NCBI GenBank assembly: GCA_011523825.1
Contig: WTFX01000008.1
Coordinates: forward strand, 37,085-101,084
DNA: 64,000 bases
Source: Microthrixaceae bacterium
Lineage (GTDB): Bacteria > Actinomycetota > Acidimicrobiia > Acidimicrobiales > Poriferisodalaceae
Direction: 5' to 3'
Shown: positions 1 to 8,930 of the stretch, one piece after another
Layout: every line of letters starts with the position of its first letter
Position numbering within the stretch: position 1 is the first letter of the stretch
Notes under the pieces: model-generated
Told to the model about the DNA's origin: nothing
Databases searched by the model: none
What the model saw: the letters and a program-made list of their open reading frames with translations, nothing else
Translations under genes and position numbers: made by a program

Positions 1-246
1 TTCGCGGACGCTGCTTCGCGGCTCATGCCGCAGGGTCAGATTCGCGACGCCATCGACTTGGTGCCTGACGAAGTGGTGGACACCATGACCATCACCGGCA
101 CGCCAGCCCAGTGCGCCGACCGCATCGCCGACTACGGCGGTCTGACGTCGGAGATCATCCTGTTCCGGGTGCCCCAGCGCACCGATTCACCCGGATTGGC
201 GGGCTACGAGTCGATGTTCGAAGTGGTCTCGCTCGCCAGCAGCTGA
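1..246 (+). CDS. LLM-class flavin-dependent oxidoreductase, C-terminal fragment
   Basis: The reading frame is open from the first base of the window, so the start lies outside; only the last 81 residues are seen. The segment TITGTPAQCADRIADY is the typical C-terminal helix region of luciferase-like (LLM) flavin or F420 monooxygenases, where a GTP-x-x-x-A-x-R-I motif follows the last barrel strand. The substrate cannot be told from this piece. The gene is followed after 66 bases by an alpha/beta hydrolase on the same strand, which could be co-transcribed. The family call rests on one short motif and is moderately sure. Confidence 0.6.
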   Translation, partial: FADAASRLMPQGQIRDAIDLVPDEVVDTMTITGTPAQCADRIADYGGLTSEIILFRVPQRTDSPGLAGYESMFEVVSLASS

Positions 247-312
247 GATCGCAGCTGCGCAATCGCGTCGATCACGCCAGGGCTAGCGTCGGAGACTCAG
301 CAGGGGGTTGAC

Positions 313-1188
313 ATGGCAGAACGCATGGTCAGGGCCAACGGAATCGATATCTGCACCGAGGACTTCGGCGACCCTGGAGACATTCCCATCTTGCTGGTCA
401 TGGGAGCGAGCGCCCAGATGATCCTGTGGGAGGAAGGGTTCATCGCCGGGCTCGTCGACGGCGGGCGCCACGTGATCCGGTTCGACAACCGGGACACGGG
501 CCAGACCACCAGCTTCGATCTCGAGCAGGAGTCGTACGGACTCGCTGACATGGCGAGCGACGCCGTGGGGGTGCTCGACGCCTATGACCTCGCCAGCGCC
601 CACCTCGTGGGGGCATCGATGGGCGGGATGATTAGCCAGCAGGTTGCCATCGATTATCCCGGACGCATCCGGACGATGACGTCGATCATGTCGACGCCTG
701 CAGGCGGGGAGATCGCGCGGGCGATCTTCATGGGCGAGACGCCCGACTTACCGCCGCCGGACCAGAAGGTCATCGACGTCAACATGAGGTACACGCTCGA
801 GCCACCTCTCTCGCGCGGCGACAGGGTGCGATCGCGGATTGAGATGTTCGAAGCGCTGGCCGGCAGCCGTGTTCCTTTTGACGTCGGGCGATTCACGGCG
901 ATCTTCGAGCGCGAGTACGACCGAGCCGCGAATTGGCCGGCGATGAACAATCACGGCCTCGCACTCATGGACGAGGAGAACCGGTCCACGAAACTGCGGA
1001 ATATCTCCACGCCCACCATCGTCATCCACGGCACGGAGGACCCGATCCTGCCCTATCCCCACGGCGAGGCCACGGTCGAAGCGATCGAGGGAGCCCGCAT
1101 GGTGACGCTCGACCGAGTCGGTCACGAGCTGCCTGAGGCAATCTGGCCTCAGGTGTGGGAAGCGATCCTCGCCCACACCGCCGAATAG
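313..1188 (+). CDS. alpha/beta-fold hydrolase
   Basis: This 291-residue protein is a cytoplasmic serine hydrolase of the alpha/beta fold. The nucleophile elbow GASMGG places the catalytic Ser at residue 102. The acid is probably in HGTEDP near residue 240 and the base His in VGHELP near residue 268. There is no signal peptide. A purine-rich stretch (AGGGGG) sits about seven bases before the ATG and supports this start. The family includes esterases, lactonases and C-C hydrolases, so the substrate is open. It faces the aminotransferase gene tail to tail. Confidence 0.9.
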   Translation: MAERMVRANGIDICTEDFGDPGDIPILLVMGASAQMILWEEGFIAGLVDGGRHVIRFDNRDTGQTTSFDLEQESYGLADMASDAVGVLDAYDLASAHLVGASMGGMISQQVAIDYPGRIRTMTSIMSTPAGGEIARAIFMGETPDLPPPDQKVIDVNMRYTLEPPLSRGDRVRSRIEMFEALAGSRVPFDVGRFTAIFEREYDRAANWPAMNNHGLALMDEENRSTKLRNISTPTIVIHGTEDPILPYPHGEATVEAIEGARMVTLDRVGHELPEAIWPQVWEAILAHTAE

Positions 1189-1224
1189 CTCAGCGAGGGG
1201 AAACCGCTGCGGCGGCCAGAGGTT

Positions 1225-2145
1225 TCAGTAGTCGATCGGCGTGGTCCAGCGGGGGTCGTCGTGGGCGTCCCAGTAGGCCTGACGGAGCAGCATCGTGATC
1301 GGACCGGGCGTGCCGTCGCCGAGCGGCTGACCGTCGATCATCGTGACCGGCATGACGCCGCCGGCCGTGCTGGTCATGAACGCCTCGTCCGCTTGGCTGG
1401 CATCGGCGGCCGGGACGGGGGCCACGTGGGTGGTCAGTCCTTGCTCTGCGGCTATGTCGAGGACCGTCCGGCGAGTGATGCCCTCCAGCACCCCGGCGTC
1501 GGGCGTGTACAGCTGGCCATCGGCAACGAGGAAGATGTTGAAGCCGGGACCCTCGGTGAGGTTGCCGTCGAGGTCGGGCAGCACCACCACGCTGCCGCCA
1601 CGCTCACGGGCTTCGAAGGCGCCACGTGTCAGGTCGCCCCAGTGGAAGTTCTTGACCGTCGGGTCGACTGAAGCCTCGGGAATGCGCACGGTGTCCTGGG
1701 CGACGATCAGGTGCGAACCCGCCTCTTGCTTGTCGGGCTCGACGATCCAGATGTACGGGATGGCATAGGCGTAGAACTGGTTCCGGAACGTCCAAGGGTC
1801 GCGGGCACCCCGGCCCGGTCGGCCCCTCGTTGCGATCATGTCGACGTACGACTCGCGCAACCCCGACCGTCGGACGCATTCGTGAAGGATCTCCGAGATC
1901 TCGGTGCGGTCGAGGTCCAGGTTCATGTGGAGGTGCTTCATGCTCCGCTCGAACCGGTCGAGGTGCGCATCGAGGCGGAAGAACTTCCCGTCCCACACGG
2001 CAACCACGTCGTAAGTGACGTCCGATCGGCTGAAGCCAGCGTCGAGCAGCGAGATCTTGGCTTCGCCTACCGGCACGTACTCACCATCGACCCAGGCGCA
2101 GCCCCGGCTGTAGGGATTGTTGTCGGCGGCGGTGGGTTCGGTCAC
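1225..2145 (-). CDS. class IV (fold-type IV) PLP aminotransferase
   Basis: The 306-residue product belongs to the branched-chain/D-amino acid/(R)-amine transaminase family. The PLP-binding lysine is Lys165 in TVKNFHWGDL, followed by the family motif GNLTEGPGFN with the conserved Glu and by GVLEGITRRTV near the C terminus. The KNFHWGDL context resembles (R)-amine and D-amino acid transaminase-like members more than IlvE, but this is a judgement by eye. Its ATG overlaps the stop of the upstream selenoprotein gene by four bases, so the two are very likely translated together. The substrate is not known. Confidence 0.88.
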   Translation of the reverse strand: MTEPTAADNNPYSRGCAWVDGEYVPVGEAKISLLDAGFSRSDVTYDVVAVWDGKFFRLDAHLDRFERSMKHLHMNLDLDRTEISEILHECVRRSGLRESYVDMIATRGRPGRGARDPWTFRNQFYAYAIPYIWIVEPDKQEAGSHLIVAQDTVRIPEASVDPTVKNFHWGDLTRGAFEARERGGSVVVLPDLDGNLTEGPGFNIFLVADGQLYTPDAGVLEGITRRTVLDIAAEQGLTTHVAPVPAADASQADEAFMTSTAGGVMPVTMIDGQPLGDGTPGPITMLLRQAYWDAHDDPRWTTPIDY

Positions 2146-3317
2146 TGGTCTTCGGCGCTGGGCTCGGTTCCGGCACGGCGATCAATCAGACGTTGGAAGT
2201 GCCGAGCGCCGTTCATTGCCGGCACGCGTCCCACGCCGGGACCCATGTCTCCGAGCACTGGGAAGCCGGCCTCCACGCGGAAGCTGAACGGCATGGACTG
2301 GGGAAGGAAGCACTCCGCATCGTCGCAGGCCTGCCAGCGAACCCGGCCGCTGATGGTGACGAAGCGTCCGTTGTCGTCCTTCTGCATGTTCCGTGCGTTC
2401 TGTGCGACTGGCAACCGCAGCACCACATCGCCCTCGTACACGGCGAGCGTGTCGCCCGAACCCGACAGCGTGAGCGGCGAGGTAGTCGGCACTACCGGTT
2501 CGTAGGACAGGATCCCCGCGTTGCCATCGAGCTCGATTGCCGCCGCCACCAATCCTTCGGGCACCGGCTCGCTGTACACATGCTGACCCTCGGGAACCCG
2601 GAACGTGGCGACGATATGTCGCGTGACGCCCATCGGCAGGCTGTCGCCTTCGATGGTCACCTCCACTGACACTCTCTCGGGCGGCTGCTCGAGCTCCGGA
2701 ACATCGAATTCGGTGCCGAGTGCTGCAGCAAGCAGCTGCTCGGGGCCTGGCCGAATCGCGAAATTGTGCTCGAAGAACTTCGCCACGATGATCCCGTCTG
2801 CGTTGATGACGTACGACCCGGGGAATGGAAGGCCGTACCACGGGTGGTCGTCAGGCGGGATCAGCGTGTTGAGGATTCCGAACGAACCGATCACCTCGCT
2901 GTCGGGGTCCGACAGCATCGTGAACGTGGTGTCGTGTGCCTCGGCATAGTCAGCCAGCGCGTCCGGTTCGTCGTAGCTCAGCGCATAGAGCCGGACGCCC
3001 GCCGTCCGGTAGGCATCCATGCCTCGTTCCAACTCGACCAGCTGGGTGCGGCACGGCGGTCACCACACCGCCGAGCGATAGAACACCACCACGGCAGGCT
3101 GCCCTGCCCGGTCGGCGTGCACATCGACCAGACGGCCGGTTTGGTCGGTCGCCACGATGTCCGGCAGGCGGGACCCCACCTCGGGGCCCGTCGGGAAATC
3201 GCCCAGCGGGATCCGCCGACTCCCGTTGCCAGGCGGCTCCGGCATGTTGAATCCCTCGGCGTCCTCGAAGTACGGACCATTCGAGGGGCCGCCCCTGGTG
3301 TCGAGTTCGATCTCCAT
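2142..3317 (-). CDS. selenocysteine-containing redoxin fused to a DsbD-N-like domain
   Basis: Read through one in-frame TGA (bases 3060-3062), the gene encodes 391 residues. Residues about 45-190 form an AhpC/TSA-type thioredoxin fold. The active site reads FYRSAVW-U86-PPC89-R, where the family has WCPPC, so UGA sits exactly at the catalytic Cys. The fold resumes in the same frame (TQLVELE, cis-Pro in FPGSYVINADG near residue 166). Residues about 215-350 resemble the N-terminal domain of DsbD, with the thiol pair C331-DDAE-C336 and then LP. No signal peptide is seen, so it should act in the cytoplasm on peroxides or disulfides. A GGAG lies before the ATG. Without Sec insertion only an inactive 85-residue stub would form. 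A sequencing error or pseudogene is less likely given the second case at 55785 and the hairpin behind the UGA. Confidence 0.85.
3029..3059 (-). promoter_or_regulatory. candidate bacterial SECIS hairpin behind the UGA
   Basis: On the minus strand, nucleotides 15-31 after the UGA form CCAGC (3045-3041), loop UGGUCGA (3040-3034) and GUUGG (3033-3029): five pairs, one of them G-U. The loop starts 20 bases after the UGA and has G at its second position. Both fit the published bacterial SECIS consensus (apical loop 16-37 bases downstream with a G among its first two bases). An outer pairing of CCGCCGU right behind the UGA with ACGGCGG near 2999-3005 is also possible. It would be the SelB binding site. 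The stem is short and was paired by eye. Confidence 0.6.
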
Positions 3318-3457
3318 ATGCTGCTCCGATCGCCTGGCGTGCGTGCTGATCAGCGGGGTCGATCATTGCACGCTGGCCTTGGCCGTTCCCGGTACTGATG
3401 ACACGAGGCCGCGGCCCGCCCGATTGGGGACACGCTCTCGCTGAATGTTCCGGGAGC

Positions 3458-3463
3458 TACGTT
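3458..3463 (+). promoter_or_regulatory. -10 box of a predicted leaderless transcript
   Basis: TACGTT fits the actinobacterial -10 pattern TANNNT and ends six bases before the GTG at 3470. Transcription would start at or next to that GTG, giving a leaderless mRNA. No clear -35 is seen. Confidence 0.4.
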
Positions 3464-3469
3464 GCATCC

Positions 3470-5731
3470 GTGGCTACTTCAGGATTCGCCGGGCGGCGGG
3501 AAGACGAGCCGCTGCTGCGCGGCCAGAGCACGTACATCGACGGGTTGGATGTCCCCGAGCTCGCGGGTGCAGCGCAAGCCGTGTTCATCCGTTCGGCGGA
3601 GGCCCACGCACGCCTTGCCTCGGTCGACGTCACCGAGGCCCGTCAGGCCGACGGCGTGATTGCTGTGTACCTCGGCCCCGAGGTGGACGGCTGGCCGTTC
3701 CCGCCTCGGCTGCCGTCGATGAACCGCGACCTGTGGCGACCGCTCATGGCCTACGACACCGTCCGCTTCGTCGGCGAGCCCATCGCCCTGGTGATCGCCG
3801 AAACGCGTGCCGCGGCAGTTGACGCTGCCGAGCTCGCGATCGTCGACTACGAGCCGCTGCCCCCGGTCGTTGACCTCGATGCCAGCCTCAACGGCGAAAC
3901 GCTGCTGCACGAGCACGCAGGCACCAATATCGCCCTGGCCTGGGAGCTCGACGAGGTTCCCGATGAGGTGTGGCAAGGCTGCGACGTGACCGTCGAGTTC
4001 GATCTCACCCATCCGCGGCTCGGACCACACCCGATCGAGCCGTTGGCTGGCGCTGCTGCCTGGGGTCCCGACGGGCGCTGCACTGCCTGGGTGTGCTCGC
4101 AGCGACCGGCTGGGGCAAAGCACGTCATCGAGACGTTGCTGGGCCTCGAACCGGGCACGGTTCGAGCCATCTCGCCCGATGTCGGCGGCGGATTCGGCGC
4201 CAAGGGCGGATGGGGCTGCTATCCCGAAGATGTCGCGGTGGCGTGGGCGGCCCGCGAGCTGGGCCGACCGATCCGATGGGCGCAGACCCGCTCGGAAGCG
4301 TCCCTCGCAATGGGTCACGGGCGGGCATCTCGTCACCGGGTCCGCATCGGCGGCAACCGTGATGGCACGATCGTGGCCTACGCCGTCGATGCCCTCCAGG
4401 ACAGCGGGGCCTACCCCGCAATGGGCACCAACGTCACCACCAACCTTCGCAACAGCGGCACCGGCGTCTACGACATCGCGCACGCCACGCTGCGCGGCAC
4501 GTCGGTGGTCACCAACACCACGCCCACGGTGGCGTTCAGGGGCGCCGGCCGTCCCGAGGCGGCATGCTCCATCGAACGGGCGGTCGATCGATTCGCTGCA
4601 GCGATCGGCCGCGACCCGCTGGAGGTGCGCCTGGCCAATCTCGTGCCGGCAGACCGGTTCCCGTACCGCACCGCCGTGGGGGCCACCTACGACAGCGGCA
4701 ACTATCCCGACGCCCTGGCCATGGCGGCGGATCTGGCTGACTACGAGGGGCTGCGGGCCGAGCAGGCCACCCGTCGCGCAAGCAGCGATGGCGACACCCT
4801 GCTCGGCATTGGCGTGAGCTGCACGACCGAGATCACCGGTGGCGGCGAGGGGGAGCGGGCGACAGCGCTGTTGCTCGAAGACGGCAGCATCGACGTGGTG
4901 GTGGGCACCTCACCTCACGGTCAGGGGCACGAGACCACCTTCGCGCCGGTCGTGGCCGCCCAGCTCGGACTCGACGTCGACCAGATCATCATTTCCCACG
5001 ACGACTCCGATCGTTCGCCCGTCGGCGGGGGGACCATCGGATCCCGCTCGGCGCAGCTCGGCGGTTCGGCCGCCCACGGCGCCGCGGTCGACTTGGTGGC
5101 AGCGGCCCGCGAACGTGCGGCTGAGCTGCTCGAAGCCGATCCCGGCGATGTCGTGCTCGACACCGGCCGCGGGCTGTTCCATGTGGTGGGCACGCCGGCC
5201 CGCTCGCTCAGCTGGGCTGACCTCGCCCAGCAAGGCGAGCTCAGCGTCGATCACCACTTCCGGCCCGAGGGCGGGGCTGGGTCGTTCTCGTTCGGCGCGT
5301 GCGTGGCCGCCGTAGAGGTCGACCCCGCGACCGGCGAGGTGCAGGTGCGGCGCTTGCTGAGCGTCGACGACGCAGGCGTGATCCTGCAGCCGGAGCTGGC
5401 GCATGGACAGGTGCACGGCGGCCTCGCACTGGCGGTCGGCGCTGCGCTGTACGAGGAGATGTACTACGACGACGATGGCATCCCAATGACGGTCGGCCTG
5501 GCCGACTACGCCCTGCCGTCCGCCGCGGAGTTGCCGAACTTCGAAACCCATGAGACGGTGACACCCTCACCGCTCAATCCACTTGGCGTCAAAGGTCTTG
5601 GCGAGTCCGGGACGGTGGTGGCCACGCCAGCCCTCCACAGCGCCGTGCTCGATGCGCTGGCGCCGTTCGGCGTCGAGCATCTGGATCTGCCGCTGACACC
5701 CGAGAAGATCTGGCGCGCCCTGCAGACCTAG
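3470..5731 (+). CDS. xanthine dehydrogenase/aldehyde oxidase-family molybdopterin subunit
   Basis: The protein (753 residues from the GTG at 3470) is the large, molybdenum-cofactor-binding subunit of a molybdenum hydroxylase. Visible motifs are GGGFGAKGGWG (cofactor-binding glycine loop), FRGAGRPEA, QGHETTF and GVKGLGESG, the last carrying the catalytic Glu. The FRGAGR version groups with aldehyde oxidase or form II CoxL-like proteins, not with form I CO dehydrogenase (AYXCSFR). The FAD and [2Fe-2S] subunits that normally accompany it are absent on both sides. I prefer GTG 3470 because the mature fold starts there and a -10 box lies six bases upstream; an ATG at 3398 would add 24 atypical residues. 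Its stop overlaps that of the converging gene. Confidence 0.9.
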   Translation: MATSGFAGRREDEPLLRGQSTYIDGLDVPELAGAAQAVFIRSAEAHARLASVDVTEARQADGVIAVYLGPEVDGWPFPPRLPSMNRDLWRPLMAYDTVRFVGEPIALVIAETRAAAVDAAELAIVDYEPLPPVVDLDASLNGETLLHEHAGTNIALAWELDEVPDEVWQGCDVTVEFDLTHPRLGPHPIEPLAGAAAWGPDGRCTAWVCSQRPAGAKHVIETLLGLEPGTVRAISPDVGGGFGAKGGWGCYPEDVAVAWAARELGRPIRWAQTRSEASLAMGHGRASRHRVRIGGNRDGTIVAYAVDALQDSGAYPAMGTNVTTNLRNSGTGVYDIAHATLRGTSVVTNTTPTVAFRGAGRPEAACSIERAVDRFAAAIGRDPLEVRLANLVPADRFPYRTAVGATYDSGNYPDALAMAADLADYEGLRAEQATRRASSDGDTLLGIGVSCTTEITGGGEGERATALLLEDGSIDVVVGTSPHGQGHETTFAPVVAAQLGLDVDQIIISHDDSDRSPVGGGTIGSRSAQLGGSAAHGAAVDLVAAARERAAELLEADPGDVVLDTGRGLFHVVGTPARSLSWADLAQQGELSVDHHFRPEGGAGSFSFGACVAAVEVDPATGEVQVRRLLSVDDAGVILQPELAHGQVHGGLALAVGAALYEEMYYDDDGIPMTVGLADYALPSAAELPNFETHETVTPSPLNPLGVKGLGESGTVVATPALHSAVLDALAPFGVEHLDLPLTPEKIWRALQT

Positions 5732-6843
5732 CGGTCGCTGGGATTGCCCAGCAACGCCTGAGCCTCTTCGACCACGCTGTTGACGACTTCGCCTGCGCTC
5801 GGCAGATCGCCCAGCAGGTTGAATCCGGCACCGGCATAGAGCGGCTGCATCTGGTCGTCATCGGCAGCCACCGAAGCCCGCTGCAGGTCGGCTCGCGCCG
5901 CGGCCTGCAAGAGACCGGGCAGCGGCCGCCCGCCGTGTTCCGCCCAATGATCCGTGAACTCAGATCGCAGGACTCTGGCCCACTGGCCGGTGAATCCGTC
6001 GGTGAGCACGGTCGTGCCCGTCCCGGAAGTGAGCCGTTCCTTCCACAACGAGCTGGCTTGCGACTCGGCGGTGGCCACGAACCGGGTGCCCATCAGCACG
6101 CCAGATGCACCAAGCATGATCGCCGCCGCCAGGCCCCGCCCGTCCACGATCCCGCCGGCAGCGACCACTGGCACGCGATCGTGAATCGCTTCGATGACCT
6201 GCGGGACGAGCGTGAACGTGCCGGTGCCGGCAGCCTCGCCAGCGGGCAGCTTGCGGCCGTGGCTGCGATGCCCGCCCGCCTCGAGACCCTGGGCGATCAC
6301 CACGTCGCTGCCGCAATCCACAGCGTCGCGAGCATCGGCAGTCGTGGCCACCATCGTGACGACCTTGGCGTCGATTCCGTGGAATCGGTCGACCAGCTCA
6401 GGCTCGGGTATGCCGAGGCCTGCCGAGAACACCGGTACGCGCTCGTCGATCATCACTTCCAGGGCGGCATCGACCAGGTCTGGCATCGGCGGGGGCGCCT
6501 CCAGCGTCGCAGGCAGCTCGAAGCGAGGACGCAGTTCGTTGAGGACGCGCTGCACCGATCGGACCAGGTCCGTGTGGTCGCTGACATCAGGGGGTGAGCG
6601 CACCTCGTCGTGGAGCCAGATGTTGACGCCGAAAGGCCGGTGGGTCAGTTCCCGCACCCGCCGAATTGCGTCCCGGACAGCATCGGGTCGCAGATTGAGC
6701 GCAGCCAGAATGCCGAGCCCGCCGGCGTTGCAGACGGCGGCCACCAGCTCAGGACCGGCCACCCCGCCCATTCCCGACTGCAGGACCGGGGCCGTGATTC
6801 CGATGGCGGAGCGCAGCCGCTGGGGATCGCCGGGAGTGGTGAT
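5728..6843 (-). CDS. nitronate monooxygenase-like FMN oxidoreductase, unusual start
   Basis: This is a TIM-barrel flavoprotein of the 2-nitropropane dioxygenase/nitronate monooxygenase family, which oxidises nitronates with FMN. Motifs are QSGMGGVAGPE (first strand), QGLEAGGHRSH and AAGGIVDGRG with GASGVLMGTRFVAT (phosphate binding). The first ATG (6771) falls inside the first beta strand, after the conserved LQSG, so it is too late. The frame stays open to a TAG at 6853 and holds no ATG, GTG or TTG. An ATC at 6841-6843 lies six bases after a TAGGGT -10 box, the same layout as other leaderless starts here, and would give 371 residues. CTG at 6814-6816 is the alternative. The last codons overlap the opposite gene. 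Confidence 0.85.
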   Translation of the reverse strand: MTTPGDPQRLRSAIGITAPVLQSGMGGVAGPELVAAVCNAGGLGILAALNLRPDAVRDAIRRVRELTHRPFGVNIWLHDEVRSPPDVSDHTDLVRSVQRVLNELRPRFELPATLEAPPPMPDLVDAALEVMIDERVPVFSAGLGIPEPELVDRFHGIDAKVVTMVATTADARDAVDCGSDVVIAQGLEAGGHRSHGRKLPAGEAAGTGTFTLVPQVIEAIHDRVPVVAAGGIVDGRGLAAAIMLGASGVLMGTRFVATAESQASSLWKERLTSGTGTTVLTDGFTGQWARVLRSEFTDHWAEHGGRPLPGLLQAAARADLQRASVAADDDQMQPLYAGAGFNLLGDLPSAGEVVNSVVEEAQALLGNPSDR

Positions 6844-6849
6844 TCCCGC

Positions 6850-6855
6850 ACCCTA
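6850..6855 (-). promoter_or_regulatory. -10 box before an apparent AUC start
   Basis: On the minus strand TAGGGT fits TANNNT and ends six bases before the in-frame ATC at 6843-6841. The box itself contains the in-frame TAG that closes the reading frame upstream, so translation must begin between here and the ATG at 6771. Confidence 0.35.
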
Positions 6856-6890
6856 GACGTGTTGATCCGACAGTCTGAAGTGCGATGTGC

Positions 6891-8111
6891 TCAGTCGGCC
6901 TCGGCCGCGGCACCGACATTCGGCGTGAAGCCTGACTTGGGCGTCCCGACACCCTTCAGTGCTGCGGCGGCTCGCTCGTTCTCGAAGATCTTCGCCAGGA
7001 TCGCCTTGCCGGCTCGATCGAAGTACTCCCGGTTCTCCATCACGAACTCGTTGGATTCCTGCATCGAAGCGAGCTGGCCGTTGACCGCAGGCATGACGTG
7101 GCGCGCCACGAGGTCCCAGCTGCGGAACATGGCCTCGGGCTCGGCCCAGTCGTTGACGAAGCCCATCATCACGCCGAACCCACCAGTGATCTCCTGCATC
7201 CGCAGGATGTTCTCGATCAGGTCGTCGGGGGTGCCGATGACGCCGGCGGCTGCGTCGGGGTCGGCATAGAAGTCGATGGCGTCGGCGGTCGAGGCGAGGT
7301 GCTCGAGGCCTGGGCGCTGCAGAGTGTCGACGTTGTATTCGTTGTGCCAGCGCAGCAGGCCGTGCTCGACGTCTCGCCGGGCCTGATCGCGGGTGAGCGC
7401 TACGTGGAAGTTGAACATCACCCGCCAGTCGGCCCGGTCCACGACCCGGTCATGCTTGGTGGCGGCCTCCTCGGCAAAGCTCCACTGCAGCGGCAGTGAC
7501 GCCAAGCCCTCGGTGGACATGGAGCCGATCGAGAGCACGCCCATGCCGTGCTTGCCGGCCAATGTCATGCCCGACGGGCTGATCATCGACGCAGTCACCA
7601 TCGGGATCTTGTGCTGGTAGGGCAGGATCTGCAGCTTCGCGTCATACAGCGAGAACCAGTCGCACTCGTAGGTGAAGCGCTCACCTCCCGCCAGCAGGCG
7701 CTGGATGACCGGGATCGCCTCGTCCTGGCGGTCGCGCAGCAGCATCGGGTCGATACCCAAGGTGTGGGCGTCGGAAGGCAACGCACCGGGCCCGGTGCCG
7801 AGCATCGCCCGCCCGAAGCTCATCTGGTCGAGCTGCACGATGCGCTGGGCGACGTTGAACGGGTGGTGATATGGGATCGAGGTCACCCCAGTGCCCAGCT
7901 TGATGCGGCCGGTGCGCACAGCAGCGGCGGCCAGGAACATCTCGGGTGAGCCGATGGTCTCCCAGCCCGTCGAGTGATGCTCGCCGCACCAGAACTCGTC
8001 GTAGCCCAGCCGGTCGAGGTGGCTGACGAGGTCGAGATCTCGCTGCAATTGCAGCGCAGGACTCTCGCCGGGCAAGTGGTGGGGCGCTAGGAACGCTGCG
8101 AACTTCACCAT
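6891..8111 (-). CDS. LLM-class flavin-dependent monooxygenase (limonene monooxygenase-like)
   Basis: The 406-residue protein is a bacterial luciferase-type TIM barrel that uses reduced flavin and oxygen. It opens with KFAAFLAPHHLPGE and contains FWCGEHHSTGWE and KLGTGVTSIPYHHPF, all typical of the family. GEHHS and the tail length resemble limonene 1,2-monooxygenase and alkanal monooxygenase-like members, but the substrate is not proven. It is on the minus strand with the SDR and CoA transferase genes behind it, so all three may act on one terpenoid or alicyclic substrate. The 45-base gap to the SDR gene allows co-transcription. Confidence 0.88.
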   Translation of the reverse strand: MVKFAAFLAPHHLPGESPALQLQRDLDLVSHLDRLGYDEFWCGEHHSTGWETIGSPEMFLAAAAVRTGRIKLGTGVTSIPYHHPFNVAQRIVQLDQMSFGRAMLGTGPGALPSDAHTLGIDPMLLRDRQDEAIPVIQRLLAGGERFTYECDWFSLYDAKLQILPYQHKIPMVTASMISPSGMTLAGKHGMGVLSIGSMSTEGLASLPLQWSFAEEAATKHDRVVDRADWRVMFNFHVALTRDQARRDVEHGLLRWHNEYNVDTLQRPGLEHLASTADAIDFYADPDAAAGVIGTPDDLIENILRMQEITGGFGVMMGFVNDWAEPEAMFRSWDLVARHVMPAVNGQLASMQESNEFVMENREYFDRAGKAILAKIFENERAAAALKGVGTPKSGFTPNVGAAAEAD

Positions 8112-8156
8112 CGGGACCCTACCGAAGCCCGGCTGCCGCCCGATGAGCGACGAGTG

Positions 8157-8900
8157 CTAGCTGATACTGCGTCCCCCGTCGACGTCGAGGCAGACGCCGG
8201 TGAGGAAGCCGGCCTCGTCGGAGGCCAAGTACATCACTGCGTTGGCGACGTCGGTCGGGTCTGACATGCGGCCCATCGGGATGCCCTCGATGACTGCTTC
8301 CCGCATCTCGTCAGACATCTTGTCCAAGCCGGTCGCCCGCTCGAAGAAGCGGGTCTCCGAGGCCACCGGCGCGACGCAGTTGATGCGGATGTCGGGCGCG
8401 AACTCCTCGGCCAGGCCCCTCGTCAGCATGATCGTCGCCGCCTTCGACGTGTTGTACGGCGTCAGGCCTGGCCGGGGCCGCTTGCCGCCGATCGACGCCG
8501 TGCTCACGATCGAGCTGCCAGGCGGCATGTGCGGGGTGAAGTGCTTGGCGGCGAAATCAACGCTGCGGGTGTTGACCGCCCACATGAGGTCGAATTCCTC
8601 AGTGGGGATGTCCCGCGTGGGTCCCATCCGGTGGGCGAAACCTGCGTTGGCGGCGACGATGTCGATGCCGCCCCAGGTGTCCGCCATCAACTGGGCCAGT
8701 TCGACGTGGGCACCCTCGTCGGTCACGTCGAGCCGGAATGTGCGAGCCCCGTCGAGGTCTGCGGCGACAGCTTCGGCACCCTCGATGTCGACATCGGTCA
8801 CCATGACCCGGGCGCCACGCTCTGCGAAGCCTTCGCTGATCGCCTTGCCGAAGCCGGATGCGCCGCCGGTCACGATCACCCGCTTGCCATCAAACCTCAT
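8157..8900 (-). CDS. SDR-family NAD(P)-dependent oxidoreductase
   Basis: A classical short-chain dehydrogenase of 247 residues. The nucleotide-binding motif TGGASGFG is at residues 11-18, NAG at 85-87, and the catalytic set is Ser136, Tyr149 and Lys153 (YNTSK). Asp38 behind strand 2 suggests preference for NAD. It probably oxidises a secondary alcohol or reduces a ketone in the pathway of the neighbouring LLM enzyme. A GGAGGG ribosome site lies about six bases before the ATG. Confidence 0.92.
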   Translation of the reverse strand: MRFDGKRVIVTGGASGFGKAISEGFAERGARVMVTDVDIEGAEAVAADLDGARTFRLDVTDEGAHVELAQLMADTWGGIDIVAANAGFAHRMGPTRDIPTEEFDLMWAVNTRSVDFAAKHFTPHMPPGSSIVSTASIGGKRPRPGLTPYNTSKAATIMLTRGLAEEFAPDIRINCVAPVASETRFFERATGLDKMSDEMREAVIEGIPMGRMSDPTDVANAVMYLASDEAGFLTGVCLDVDGGRSIS

Positions 8901-8930
8901 CGTCGCTCCCTCCTGCCGTGAGCGGATCGT

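Noticed and set aside
3060..3062. UGA as a simple nonsense mutation making a pseudogene
   Set aside because: The rest of the gene shows no other damage, UGA is exactly at the catalytic Cys, a SECIS-like hairpin follows, and a second independent gene shows the same pattern.
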